From: Topomyia yanbarensis
Taxonomy: Eukaryota; Arthropoda; Insecta; Diptera; Culicidae
NCBI RefSeq assembly: GCF_030247195.1
Contig: NC_080670.1
Span: 161,582,080-161,646,079 of the forward strand
DNA: 64,000 nucleotides
Direction: 5' to 3'
Below the pieces are notes generated by a model, which had not been told where the DNA came from, did no database searches, and worked only from the letters and a program-made list of their open reading frames with translations. Made by a program: the position numbers and the translations under genes. Shown here piece by piece: positions 23,901 to 34,195 of this stretch; position 1 is the first letter of the stretch; every line of letters starts with the position of its first letter.

Positions 23901-24843
23901 TTACAGAAATTTGGATGGCTGACGTCAAGTTGCAGCTGGCTCACCGCAAGACCGAGGTAGTGCTGGTCAGCAACTGTAAAAAAATCCAGCGTGTCGAGAT
24001 CAGCGTTGGGGGACAATCCATCCCATCGATGCGTGCGCTTAAGCAACTGGGTGTGATGGTCCACGAACGGTTAAATTACAACAACCATGTCAACTATGTA
24101 TGTGAAAAGGCTGCAAAGACAACTAACGCATTGGCAAGGATCATGCCGAATCACGGAGGAGTAAGAGGCTGCATTAGATGTCTCTTGGCAGGTGTCTCAT
24201 CCTCAATACCGAAGTATGGCGTACCGTCCTGGGATGCTGCGCTGCATTCAAAGCGGAACCGTACGAAGTTGACAAGCACGTTCCGCCTAATGGCTGAACG
24301 ATATCGTCGGAGGCGGTATGCGTGATTGCCGGGATGATTCCCATCTGCATCACTCTGGCTGAGGACGTGGAAGACTACCAGCAGAGAAATGCACGTAATG
24401 CAAGTAGGCTGATCCGAGCGGACTCATTGGCTAAGTGGCTGCAAGAGTGGGACAGCCTGGAGAAAGGAAGGTGGACTCACCGACTCATCCCAAATATGTC
24501 TGCTTGGGTACTTAGGAAGCATGGAGAGGTGATTTTCCATTTGATGCAGTTGTTGTCCGGGCATGGATGCTTCGGGAAGCACCCGCATCGGTTTGGACAC
24601 GCTTCATCGCCCATTTGCCCGGAGTGTGTGAATGTGCAAGAAACACTGGAACACGTGGTGTTTGAATGCCCTAGGTTCAAAGAAGTTCGTAGGAATTTGC
24701 CTGGTGTGACAGTGGACAATAACATTGAAGAGATGTGCTACGACGAGCATATCTGGGACGCTGTCAACAGAGTGGTAACGAGTGTACTCTCCGAGCTGCA
24801 GAGGAAGTGGCAAAGGGACCAACAAAGTAGCGTCATTGGCTAG
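20985..24843 (+). pseudogene. R1 ORF2 (endonuclease, RT, Cys-His tail), interrupted
   Basis: EN begins near 20999 (LAEITQLNFNHC, then VVIIAEPY) with GDSNAF near 21360 and SDHQTIHY near 21585. It stops at 21838, where a Trp codon is replaced by TAA. RT is best preserved at 22005-22685: KAPGADGI, SYRPICLLDNLGKLLERVI, QFGFRKGISTVDAIR, VTIDVKNAFN. After a frameshift the catalytic box reads FADN near 22900 instead of FADD. The LTR then splits the thumb. It resumes at 23906 (WMADVKLQLAHRKTEVVLVS). The tail to 24843 has CPECVNVQETLEHVVFEC, the R1-type Cys-His motif. Not functional. Confidence 0.85.
22987..23905. mobile_element. Solo LTR inserted in the R1 element
   Basis: The R1 reading is interrupted for exactly 919 bp. 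The insert begins TGTAAG and ends CTTACA, giving TG...CA ends with a 6-bp inverted repeat. It is flanked by GAAA at 22983-22986 and 23906-23909, a 4-bp target-site duplication. The flanks join into continuous R1 coding sequence when the insert is skipped. The structure is that of a solo LTR left by recombination between two LTRs. The family (Ty3/gypsy or Bel/Pao) cannot be assigned. An unassigned 93-codon frame at 23068-23349 is probably chance. Confidence 0.75.
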
Positions 24844-25900
24844 AACGCTGCCGAAAAACCATAAATCGGGTTTCGGGTAAAATTCCGCCGTCGGGAAACT
24901 CTCCGATGATGTAGACTAGGTCCACCACCGGGGACCAGTTGAGTAGTACGCGACATAGCACCGGATTCGAGTCGTCGGAGCGCCATCGAACCGGCCGTAA
25001 GATTTCACCGGAATCGCCGTACCGTCCTCGACACCCCATCGGGCAGCTCGTCAGTAGGCTAGATCCACCGCCGCCGAGGCTTAGACCGAGTAGACCACGT
25101 CGAATAGCTAGCAGTAGGTCATTGGGGCGCCAGTGAGCCGGAAGCTACGCTCCACCCGGAATCACTGGATGAACCTCAGCACCTACTGGCTGACTTGTTG
25201 AGTAGGCTAGGTCGGGAGCAATGTATCGCCGGGGAATTCACGGCAGGGTAGATTCGCCGCCGTGGACCGACAGAATCGTGACGAAAAGGAGAGCTAATTG
25301 GCTCAGGAAACAAACACCGGTACCGAGAGAAATTCTGTTGCCGGGGAACTCTCAGTCGGAGCAGGATAGTATCCGAGTTGATTTCGATAAAACTAGGAGC
25401 TAATGGGCTCAAGAAGCGGGTATTGGTGTCGGAAGAAATTCCTCCGTCGGCGAATTAACGGTCGTAGTAGGGTGAGTTCACCGTCTAGGATTATTCAAGA
25501 AGATAGTGATAAGATCGGGAGCTAAATGACTCACGGAAACATGACCTAAATGGCTCAAAGAATAATCACCTAAACGGCTCACGGGGACGAGAGCTACACA
25601 GCGACGTAATAGATGGAGACAAGAAGCAAGAGAAGAGTCGAGAGTTAAATCGAAGCTCACAGGTCGAGCCATTTCATGAACCAAGTGAGGCTCCGGGATA
25701 GAGTAGAAGAAAGAGGTGCGACAAAAGCACAACGATCCCCCACGAAGTAATACCTTGACGTGGTTCCGTGGGGAAGAAGGGCATAAAGAGTGTGGAATGT
25801 TTGTAGTGGTTAGGCACGAACGTGAGTCGTGAGTCCCACACAGTGCCAATACACTACGGCTAGGCTTCTGAAGATTTCTAAACCTTACTATAAAAATACA
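24844..25900 (+). repeat. R1-clade 3' region with GAGCTAATTGGCTC-type repeats
   Basis: About 1 kb of comparatively GC-rich non-coding DNA follows ORF2. The near-palindromic phrase GAGCTAATTGGCTC recurs with variation near 25292, 25398, 25520, 25546 and 25571. It ends with CTTACTATAAAAATACACACAC (about 25886), resembling a short degenerate A-rich tail. I read it as the 3' UTR of the element; other sequence may be mixed in. Confidence 0.55.
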
Positions 25901-26276
25901 CACACAGACACATAGAAATATTGTTCCAATTCATCGAGCTGAGTCGATTGTTATATAAGACTCGGCTTTCCGGGCATCGGAAAAAATTTTCTAAGTTGGA
26001 GCGAACCCTTCACATTTCTTTTGTAAAAAATGTAAAAAGGACCGATGTGTCTCATACTAATGTCAGCAAAGTTTGTCGTTTTTATTCTGTTGGCATTCTC
26101 AGCGATCTTAAGAAAACTGTATGATTGAATGCTGGAAATACCAGCATACCACTTAATTTTTAGTTTTTACATTTCTTACCAAAGAAATGTATAGGATGTA
26201 GGATGAAGAATATAAGCTCTCTTTACAGACAAAATAATGTGTAAATTCATGTCAATGTAATTTTTTTTAAGAATTC
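25901..26276. other. Spacer between R1 and I elements
   Basis: AT-rich. Two near-inverted phrases, ACATTTCTTTTGTAAAAAATGT and TACATTTCTTACCAAAGAAATG, lie at about 26010 and 26166, possibly the ends of an old repeat. No gene was recognised. Confidence 0.35.
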
Positions 26277-26291
26277 ATGTATTTACCTCTT
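26277..26291. repeat. Target-site duplication, left copy
   Basis: ATGTATTTACCTCTT, identical to 32588-32602, directly abuts the T-run (the element's A tail) at 26290-26296. The last base or two are ambiguous with the tail. Confidence 0.88.
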
Positions 26292-26708
26292 TTTTTCAAT
26301 TTGTTTATTTGATAAGGCACGTATGCGTTAGCTTAAAGGTGCCATTTTTTCATTGTTTTACATTTTGAATTTCTTAAAACTAGGGGGTTACACATTTCAA
26401 TATTATTTTGTTTTATATAATGAAACTAAAAAACAACTTTACAGCTAACTTATACATATAAAAGAGGGTATAATAAAATATTCGTAAGATTTGGGGGACG
26501 GGTCATTTTTGTGTTCTTTGTATAGTAATTCACTTTATGATTTTTAAAAGGGAGATTGTAGGAGAAATTAATTATTAACTAAGCGGAACATTTTACAAGC
26601 TTATTTACTAGAAATAACTAGAAAGAGTGGTTCAAGATTAAGGGGAATTAATTAGGGCTATTTTAAAGTAGTGGTACTGTTGGGCATTTCTTAACGAGAT
26701 TAAATATT

Positions 26709-27092
26709 GATCAACTAAAACTAAGCACATAAGTTTTGGGAATATATTCAAGGGGAGAAGGGGGTGAAGTCATACATCTGTGTATCAGAGACATGGGAGG
26801 GACGGTGGACAAGGCTGAAGGAAGGGGGGGGTGAGATATAAACTTTCAGTTTCCGGCATCAGGAATTAACGGCCAGGATTACAGATTCGAACGGATTGAT
26901 CAACTAACACTAGAAGATAGTGGGGCACATAAGTTTTGGGACGATATTCAAGGGGGAAGGGGTGAAGTCATACATCTTTGTATCAGAGACATGGGAGAGA
27001 GGGTGGACAAGGCTGAACGGGGGAGGGGGGATATAAACTTTCAGTTTCCGGCATCAGGAATCAACGACCAGGATTACAGATTCGAACGGATG
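26709..27092 (-). repeat. Direct duplication of about 189 bp in the I-element 3' UTR
   Basis: Two adjacent units, 26709-26897 and about 26898-27092, share long stretches such as CATAAGTTTTGGGA, TCATACATCT and CTTTCAGTTTCCGGCATCAG. Divergence is a few per cent plus small indels in a G-rich stretch. Copy 2 of the element has lost this region, so whether the duplication belongs to the family is unknown. Confidence 0.85.
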
Positions 27093-27342
27093 TATCAAGT
27101 ATTGGGACGCCGGGCGGTTTTCCTCGAGCCGGCAGGGGTTCCTCCAGACGATTTCGTAGTACGGCTCAGATACGGATCGGGAACACACCGCGCTGCGTGT
27201 GTGATGTTGTACTGTAGATCTCGTGTTGTTGGTTCATTCGACAGATGTTTTGTCTCGTCTTGGAGTCGTATCAAACCATCGTTGGGGTACGGTAGGCGGA
27301 AGAGGGCACTTCTGGGAATGATAAGAGAAAAGATAGGGACAT

Positions 27343-30300
27343 TTAAATTTGGATATTGATGGTTTTGAGGAACGTGTATATAAGGGACATGTAGAGAATA
27401 TCGCGGCTTGCTAGTACATCTCGAACTGGGACATTGGGTGATCTTCCTCGGGCCCGAAGGGAATCGAATAGTTGAGATCTGGCAGAACAGTACTCGGCGC
27501 ATGCCCAGACAACATGTTCGATTTCGTGATAACCGTTGCCACAAGCGCAGATACCGCTATCCGCGAGCCCAATACGCCGGAGATGTGCGTCCAGCGTGTA
27601 GTGATTGGACATGAGCCGAGATATCACGCAAATGAAATCCCGACCCACATCCATCCCTCTGAACCAAGGTTTCGTCGATACCTTAGGGATTATCGAATGT
27701 AGCCACCTTCCCAGTTCACCATTGCTCCATGAAGTTTGCCAACTTTCGAGGGTTCTCTGATGAGAGATACTGAAAAATTCGCTGAAGCTAATTGGTCTTT
27801 CATATATGTCACCTTGTAAAGCGCCCGCCTTAGCTAAAGAGTCCGCTTCTTCATTACCTGGAATGGAGCAATGCGAGGGAACCCAAACTAAGGTAATCTT
27901 GTACGATCTTACAGACAAAGCACGCAGGCGCTCCCAGATTTTCCCCAGAAAATATGGATTGTGCTTTCTAGGTTTCATTGAACGGAGAGCCTCGATTGAG
28001 CTGAGGCTATCCGAGACAATAAAGTAATGATCGGTGGGCAAAGTATCAATGATCCCAAGGGTATACTGAATAGCAGCAAGTTCTGCGACGTAAACTGAAG
28101 CAGGATCATTGAGTTTGAATGAGGCGGTGAGGTTTTGATTGAATATACCGAAGCCAGTGGAGCCGTCGAGGCTTGACCCGTCGGTGTAAAACATCTTGTT
28201 GCAGTCGACTTCTCGAAATTTACTATGAAAGATGCTTGGGATCACTTGCGGACGTATGTGATCCGGGATTCCACGAATCTCGTCTTTCATGGATGTGTCG
28301 AAGAATACAGTTGAATCAGAAGCATGAAAGAGATTGACACGGTTGGGATAGTATGAAGAAGGATTGATATTTTGTGCCATGTAATCGAAGTACAAGGACA
28401 TAAATCGGGTTTGAGAATTGAGCTCGACAAGCCTTTCGAAATTTGCAATTACTAACGGGTTCAAGATATCGCATCGGATGAGCAATCGATATGAGAGTTC
28501 CCAAAATCGATGCAACCCAAAGCAATACGCAAACAACAATATTGGATTCGCTCTAGTTTGATGAACTGTATGTTTGCAGCGGAACGGAAACAGAAACTCC
28601 CGTACTCCATCACCGATAATATCGTTGTTTGGTTCAGCCTGATCAGGTCTCCTGGGTGGGCACCCCACCATGTTCCGGTTATTGTACGGAGAAAGTTGAT
28701 CCTTTGCTGGCACTTCTGTTTCAGATATCTAATGTGACATCCCCAGGTTCCTTAGAGTCGAACCAGACCCCGAGATATTTGAAAGTTGAAACCTGAGCAA
28801 TAGTTTGACCCATTAATTGAAGCTGTAGTTGCGCTGGTTCACGCTTCCTTGAAAATACGACTAGCTCAGTTTTCTCCGTGGAGAACTCAATACCTAGCTG
28901 GAGGGCCCAAGCAGACAAATTGTCCAAGGTATCTTGCAATGGTCCTTGCAGATCGACGGCTTTGGGACCTGTAATAGAGACCACACCGTCATCTGCAAGC
29001 TGCCTTAGCGTGCAGGAATTGACAAGACATTCGTCAGTGTCATTCACGTAAAAGTTATAGAGAAGGGGGCTTAGACATGAGCCCTGGGGAAGACCCATGT
29101 AGCTAATTCGTGATGTCGATAAATCACCATGCGAAAAATGCATATGTTTTTCAGACAGCAAGTTTAGCAAAAAGTTGTTTAGAGTCGGTGAAAGACCATG
29201 CTGGTGCAGCTTCTCAGAAAGAATTTTGATAGAAACTGAATCAAAAGCCCCCTTTATATCTAGGAAAACTGATGCCATCTGCTCTTTGCTAGCATAAGCC
29301 ATTTGAATTTCTGTTGAGAGCAACGCAAGACAATCGTTCGTCCCTTTGCCTTTGCGGAAACCAAATTGCGTATCTGACAGTAAGCCATTTGCTTCAACCC
29401 AATTATCGAGGCGAAACAAGATCATTTTCTCGAACAACTTTCGGATACAGGACAGCATCGCAATCGGTCGATACGAGTTGTAGTCGGAGGCTGGTTTTCC
29501 TGGTTTTTGAATGGCGATGACCTTCACTTGCCTCCAGTCATGAGGGACAATATTACCCTCAAGAAACTTATTAAATAAATTCAACAAGCGTCTCTTGGCA
29601 GAGTCTGGCAGATTTTTTAACAAGTTAAATTTGATTCTGTCTGGCCCTGGGGCTTTATTGTTACATGATAAGAGAGCAAGTGAGAACTCCACCATCGAAA
29701 ACGGTGTTTCGTTCGCGTTATTGTGAGGGGACACGGCGTAGATCTTCTGTGCCGGGGCTGAATCCTGACAAACCTTCTTGGCAAAATCGAATATCCAACG
29801 ATTTGAATATTCCACGCTCTCATTAGTACTGTTTCGGTTTCGTAAGCGCCGGGCCGTACTCCAAAGAGTGCTCATCGATGTTTCTCTCGTTAGTCCGTCG
29901 ACGAACCGGCGCCAGTAGCTACGTTTTTTGGCTTTTATCAAACTCTTCATGCGCGTTTCCGCCATCGCGTACTGTCGGTAGCTAGCTGGCAGCCCGTCGT
30001 CCCGGAAGGTCTTATACGCAGCGGCCTTCTCCGCGTACACGTCTGAGCACTCTTTGTCCCACCATGGATTGGGAGGACGCCCGCGTGAATTCGCGTCTGG
30101 TACGCGTTTAGTCTGAGCTTGAATCGCGGTATCGAGAATCAAGCCAGCCAGGAACCCGTACTCTTCCTCCGGAGGAAGCTCTTGTGTCGATTCTACTTTT
30201 TCGGATATCGCGGACGCGTAGCTCTTCCAATCAATATTTCGTGTGAGGTCATACGAAACATTGATTGTATTCGGTGGCCCTGAACCGTTAGCAATATTAA

Positions 30301-30967
30301 TTACGATTGGCAGATGGTCGCTGCCGTGGGGATCAGAGACTACCTTCCGCATGCAATCTAACCGCAGCGATATCGAGCAGAGGGACAGGTCTACGGCGCT
30401 CGGTCGCGCTGGAGGGGCAGGAATCCGTGTCATTTCACCCGTATTCAAAATGGTCATATTGAAGTTGTCGCAAAGCTCATGGAGTAGGGTAGATCGATTA
30501 TCGTCATGAAGGCAACCGCATGCCGTGCCGTGGGAGTTGAAGTCACCTAAAACTAGCCTCGGTGCGGGGAGGAATTCCGCAATATCGCAAAGCCGTCGGT
30601 GGCTAACTGAGGCTCTAGGGGTGATGTAGGTGGAAGCAATGCAAATGTCTTTGCCTTTAATTCTGGTTTGGTAAGCGACAACTTCAATGCCTGGTGTCGA
30701 GGGGAGGTCGATCCGATTGAAAGAATAGCACTTTTTGATCCCCAAAAGTACTCCTCCGTAAGAGTCTTCTCGATCCAAGCGAATAATATTAAAATCGTGA
30801 AAGTGTAGGGTTATTTCTGAAGTGAGCCATGTCTCGCATAGGGCAAATGCATCGCATTTCAAATTATTTAGTAAGATTTTAAACGAATCGATTTTCGGGA
30901 TAATGCTTCTGCAATTCCACTGTAGAACAGTGATTAAATCCTTGACCTCGTTCGATGAATTAGCCAT
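27343..30967 (-). pseudogene. I-element ORF2 polyprotein (EN, RT, RNase H) with two indels
   Basis: The start at 30967 (MANSSNEV) is chosen because it overlaps the ORF1 stop as ATGGCTAA. EN lies in roughly the first 240 residues: LQWNCRSI, ALCETWL, LGDFNSHG and GSDHLPIVI. RT follows with YRPIAMLSCIRKLFEKM, QFGFRKGKGTNDCL, VFLDIKGAFDSV, MGLPQGSCLSPLLYNF and LADDG (Asp pair near 28990). A 1-nt deletion near 28750 ends this frame. A deletion of about 58 nt near 28508, seen by comparison with 10161-10236, changes frame again. RNase H follows, with FYTDGSSLDGSTGFGIF and DSLSSIEALR, then WVPSHCSIPGNEEADSLAK, to a stop at 27343. It would be the TPRT enzyme in an intact copy. Confidence 0.9.
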
Positions 30968-32281
30968 CGAAGGATACAATCGCTGAAAGGAGGGGCCATT
31001 TCGCAGTGAACTGCATCAAGAATGTTTTTACTGCGGGGAGAAAGCTTATCAAGATACTTTTAAGGGGGTCAGAAATGTTCAACGCTGTAAGAATACGGTC
31101 CACAATGTCAGAGAAATTTATTAAGCCAGCACTGTTTTCTTTCTCTGGCTGAAATATGGGAACACTTGGGGTTTTTGATGTTCCTGGAAGTGCTGGGAAC
31201 TCCTTTTCTGAGCTCAGGTTACTGAGACCGGGAGCGACTTGCTTCGGTTTTACAACAGTACTTCCTTGAGTAGTTATTTTAGGGGGACCATGAAGAGACA
31301 CCTTCTGGCCTTTACGACGAAGCTTGGAAGAGGAAACGTTCTTCCTTTTTCTACTACTTCTAGGCACAGCAGAAGATGTTCCCTCCTGGGGTTCATCACA
31401 GTCGCCTTCGTCAGTAGACAAGTTGGTAAAGATGTTCGTAGAGACAGGTGGCGTAGCTATCTTAAGCATTTCTGCAAAAGATCGCTTAGAGCGTCCCTGA
31501 AGGAAACGCTTAAGATTTTCCTCGCGCTGTTTGTACGCGGGACATGAAGGGAGATCATGTGGGTTTCCCCCACAGTAGAGACACTTTTCGACATCTCTAC
31601 CACAGGAATCATCCGCATGATTCCCACCGCATTTCCCACAGCGGGCTTTATTGCTACAATGGGAGGCTGTGTGTCCCAATTGTTTGCAATTAGTACAGTT
31701 CATGACCCGCGGCACAAAGAGGCGAACAGGTAGACGAACCTTGTCAAAGAGGAGGTAATTGGACAGGGCAGAGCCGGCGAAGGTCACCCGATAAGAGTCT
31801 GAGTTGACGTATGTTTTCTTCCCGTCAGCTGCGACTGATGCTGAATGCAAACGTTTGCATTCCAGTATCTTCACTGGCTTAAGCATGGGGTCTTTGAAAC
31901 AGCCAGTCCCATATTTTAGCAGGTCCTCGCAATTCAGACTCGAATCGGAAACGACCCCACTGACTTCAACCCTGCTAGCTGGAATATACACCCTGTACTC
32001 CCTCGTAAAGGGCTCGTATCCAGCAATATCGTTTGCCTGAGTTGAACTGTTAACCACCACCCGAAGCTTATCAGGGCGAATTTTCGATATTTCTGTCACG
32101 GCCGAATACCGATCCGTCAGAACTCGAGAAATCTGCAACAGATTCAAACACTTTTTTCTATGGTCCGAAAGAAGATCACAAATGGCCCGGTGGCCGAGCT
32201 CGGATATACCTTGAGCCGGGGAGCCGATTTTATTTCGACGTCCATCTCACCTTGAGATGAACCGCCGTCAGGGGAAGTCAT
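30960..32281 (-). pseudogene. I-element ORF1 (Gag-like, three CCHC knuckles), one frameshift
   Basis: The likely start is the ATG at 32281 (MTSPDGGSS), shared with copy 2. One A is missing from a run near 32152-32157, so the first 45 codons and the 395-codon remainder are in different frames. The remainder carries three tandem knuckles: CTNCKQLGHTASHC, CGKCGGNHADDSC and CLYCGGNPHDLPSC. A Lys/Arg-rich, Ser-rich stretch follows. Family role: nucleic-acid binding and RNP formation. It ends in TAA at 30960, overlapping the ORF2 start by 8 nt. Apart from that indel it is open throughout. Confidence 0.88.
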
Positions 32282-32587
32282 TTTTGCACGGGCCTATTGC
32301 CCAGTGCACGTTATTAAGACAACCAAGAAGGGGAAACGAAAACTAATACTTAGCTTGTGTAGGTAACGGTATCCAGACGGCTTACTAGAAGAACACTGCT
32401 TCACTTCACTGACCGGCTAACGGTACTCAGAAACAGAAACACAAAAGAAGGGAAAAAATACTGAAACCTCAACTAGGCGCAGAGTGCGCAAATAACCTTG
32501 AACGCGGATTAACACTATTTGTCGCTATAGAGTGTACGGACCGATGACAAAAGACTTCTATCTCGACTGAGTGCTCGATAACGAATG

Positions 32588-32602
32588 ATGTATTTACCTC
32601 TT
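32588..32602. repeat. Target-site duplication, right copy
   Basis: ATGTATTTACCTCTT, a perfect match to 26277-26291, adjacent to the 5' end of the I element. Confidence 0.88.
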
Positions 32603-34034
32603 GTAATAAGTTTTGTGTTCAACCGTGATAAAGATTTTAGTTAGTATATTAATACGCAGATCAATTACCTAGTAGTGAGACATTAGATTAATCATATAAT
32701 TCATATTATACTCATTCGATTGTTTTCAATTTTGTGATGGTTGGAAGATGGCCCTGTCTTTGCGTATCTGAACTTCAAACTTTAAGTTCCTCGATGGTTT
32801 AGTATGTAACCCATACAAAAGATAAGAGAATGGCAGAAAGTAAATTCGAATTCAGGTCGATCATATCGTTTCTAGGTGTTTTCAATAAGGATGGATATTT
32901 TGCAGTAACAATTTCTCACAGTTTCGGATATTATTTCCCAGCCTGTTTTTTGTTGGAAGAAGAGCAAGCATCACTTATATAGAACTATGAAATATAAATA
33001 CTCCACACATTTTGAGTTAGAAATCAATAATAGGTTTTTTCGATCACACGCACCTTGTGATTCAATCTCATCAATCATACGACAATACTGTCCCGAGAAA
33101 CCGAAACAAGCTAATCGATAATCATCCCATAAATTATTAAAACCTTCATATTTTAGTCGGCGCTCTAATTTTCTTCCTGAACCGGACCGACCCGACCAGA
33201 AGAATCGAAGAGTCCTTGCGGTCTCTCAGAAACAGCACCAGAAGGTAGCTGCCGTGAGTATATGTGTAGCTGTTTACCAACGTCTTATGAATATTTAATC
33301 CCTGGCGTCGGACCGAAATCTGCCAGCAGCGGTCTCCAAAAACGGAAGCCAAGATGCTGGAGTGTGGCAGGCCGCAAACAATGATGGTCGGGGCGTAATT
33401 TGCCTTCCGTAGTCGCCGTCGTCCGTTTTAGGCAGCGTTCAGTGCAGCCTCACCAGCAGCAGTGGCGAGAAAGTTTTCCGCGTCGTGGGGCAGCCTTCCA
33501 CTTTTGAAAGGGGATTAAATATTGGAAATATGGTGTACTCTCCATAAATCAATTTCAAATATCTGCAAGGAGCGAGCTGGCGAGCAGGGGTTTGGCTGAG
33601 ATGGCTGATTGCGGTGTCGGTGGGATTTGGCCACGGGACACACCGGACCGAAGGATGGAGAGTTTCGGTGGGGAGGATTTTTAGCCTGTGGACGGAAAAT
33701 CGATTTTATGAAAACTTGATTGTGGCTAATTAAATTTCTTTAGTATGGCGATTGATCTGAGATTTTGTCGGCATATTTATAATCGTGAGTGAAATCAATA
33801 CGTAAGACGTGAAAATAACAATGTTCTATAATATTAATCTTTGTTGGGGTACAATGGTTACGCCGACAGTTTAATGCTTCAGATGATGGCTTTTGGGATC
33901 AGATTTTCAAAATTATTTGCGAGAGGCGAAAAATCATGATTTTACCGAAGGATTTCCCAATCCCAATTTGATTGATGCATAGTCTCAGCGTGCAATGCAG
34001 AGATTTAGTAGAATACTACAGAAAATGTTCACCA
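32603..34034. other. Unannotated
   Basis: AT-rich to about 33150, then a less AT-rich block (33160-33700) with short unrecognised ORFs, then AT-rich again. There are no TE ends or protein motifs I can support. Confidence 0.35.
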
Positions 34035-34195
34035 ATGAAATTAGATTTTGTGGTAGCGTACGATTCAGTGAAACGAATTGCGGCCTTCTTTCCGACAAAA
34101 CTAATTAATCTGATTCGTACGATACGGGATGGATCAACATCTCGTATCAGAATAGACGATTTAACATTGGTGATGTCAAGCTGAGTATTTAAGCT
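34035..34195 (+). pseudogene. Non-LTR reverse transcriptase fragment
   Basis: A short frame contains DFVVAYDSVKR, resembling RT motif A (first catalytic Asp), then in a shifted frame FPTKLINLIRTIRDGSTSRIR, the stretch between motifs A and B in non-LTR RTs. The flanks are unrecognisable. The clade cannot be fixed. It is a small relic. Confidence 0.6.

Larger units (their letters stand above)
19600..25900 (+). mobile_element. Decayed R1-clade non-LTR retrotransposon, copy 1
   Basis: In order it holds an ORF1 with CCHC knuckles, then ORF2 with an apurinic-type endonuclease, a reverse transcriptase and a C-terminal CCHC, then a long 3' region ending in an A-rich tract near 25893. No RNase H is present, and the endonuclease start (QLNFNHCDIAQQLL) and C-terminal Cys-His motif are of R1-clade type. 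Stops and frameshifts break every ORF, and a solo LTR (22987-23905) is inserted in ORF2. Both ends are approximate; no target-site duplication was found. Confidence 0.85.
26292..32587 (-). mobile_element. Near full-length I-clade non-LTR retrotransposon, copy 1
   Basis: A 6.3-kb element bounded by a perfect 15-bp target-site duplication. The 5' end is CATTCGTTATCG at 32587. A 5' UTR of about 300 nt, ORF1, ORF2 and a 3' UTR of about 1.05 kb follow, with AATAAA (26309-26304) about 8 nt before a short A tail. RNase H after the RT and a triple-CCHC ORF1 place it in the I clade. ORF1 has one frameshift and ORF2 two indels, so this copy is not autonomous. The intact ends and perfect duplication suggest it is younger than the copy at 5683. 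Confidence 0.92.

Noticed and set aside
28721..30967. Treating the 752-codon ORF2 frame as an intact gene
   Set aside because: Comparison with copy 2 shows it ends at a 1-nt deletion and that RNase H lies in another frame.
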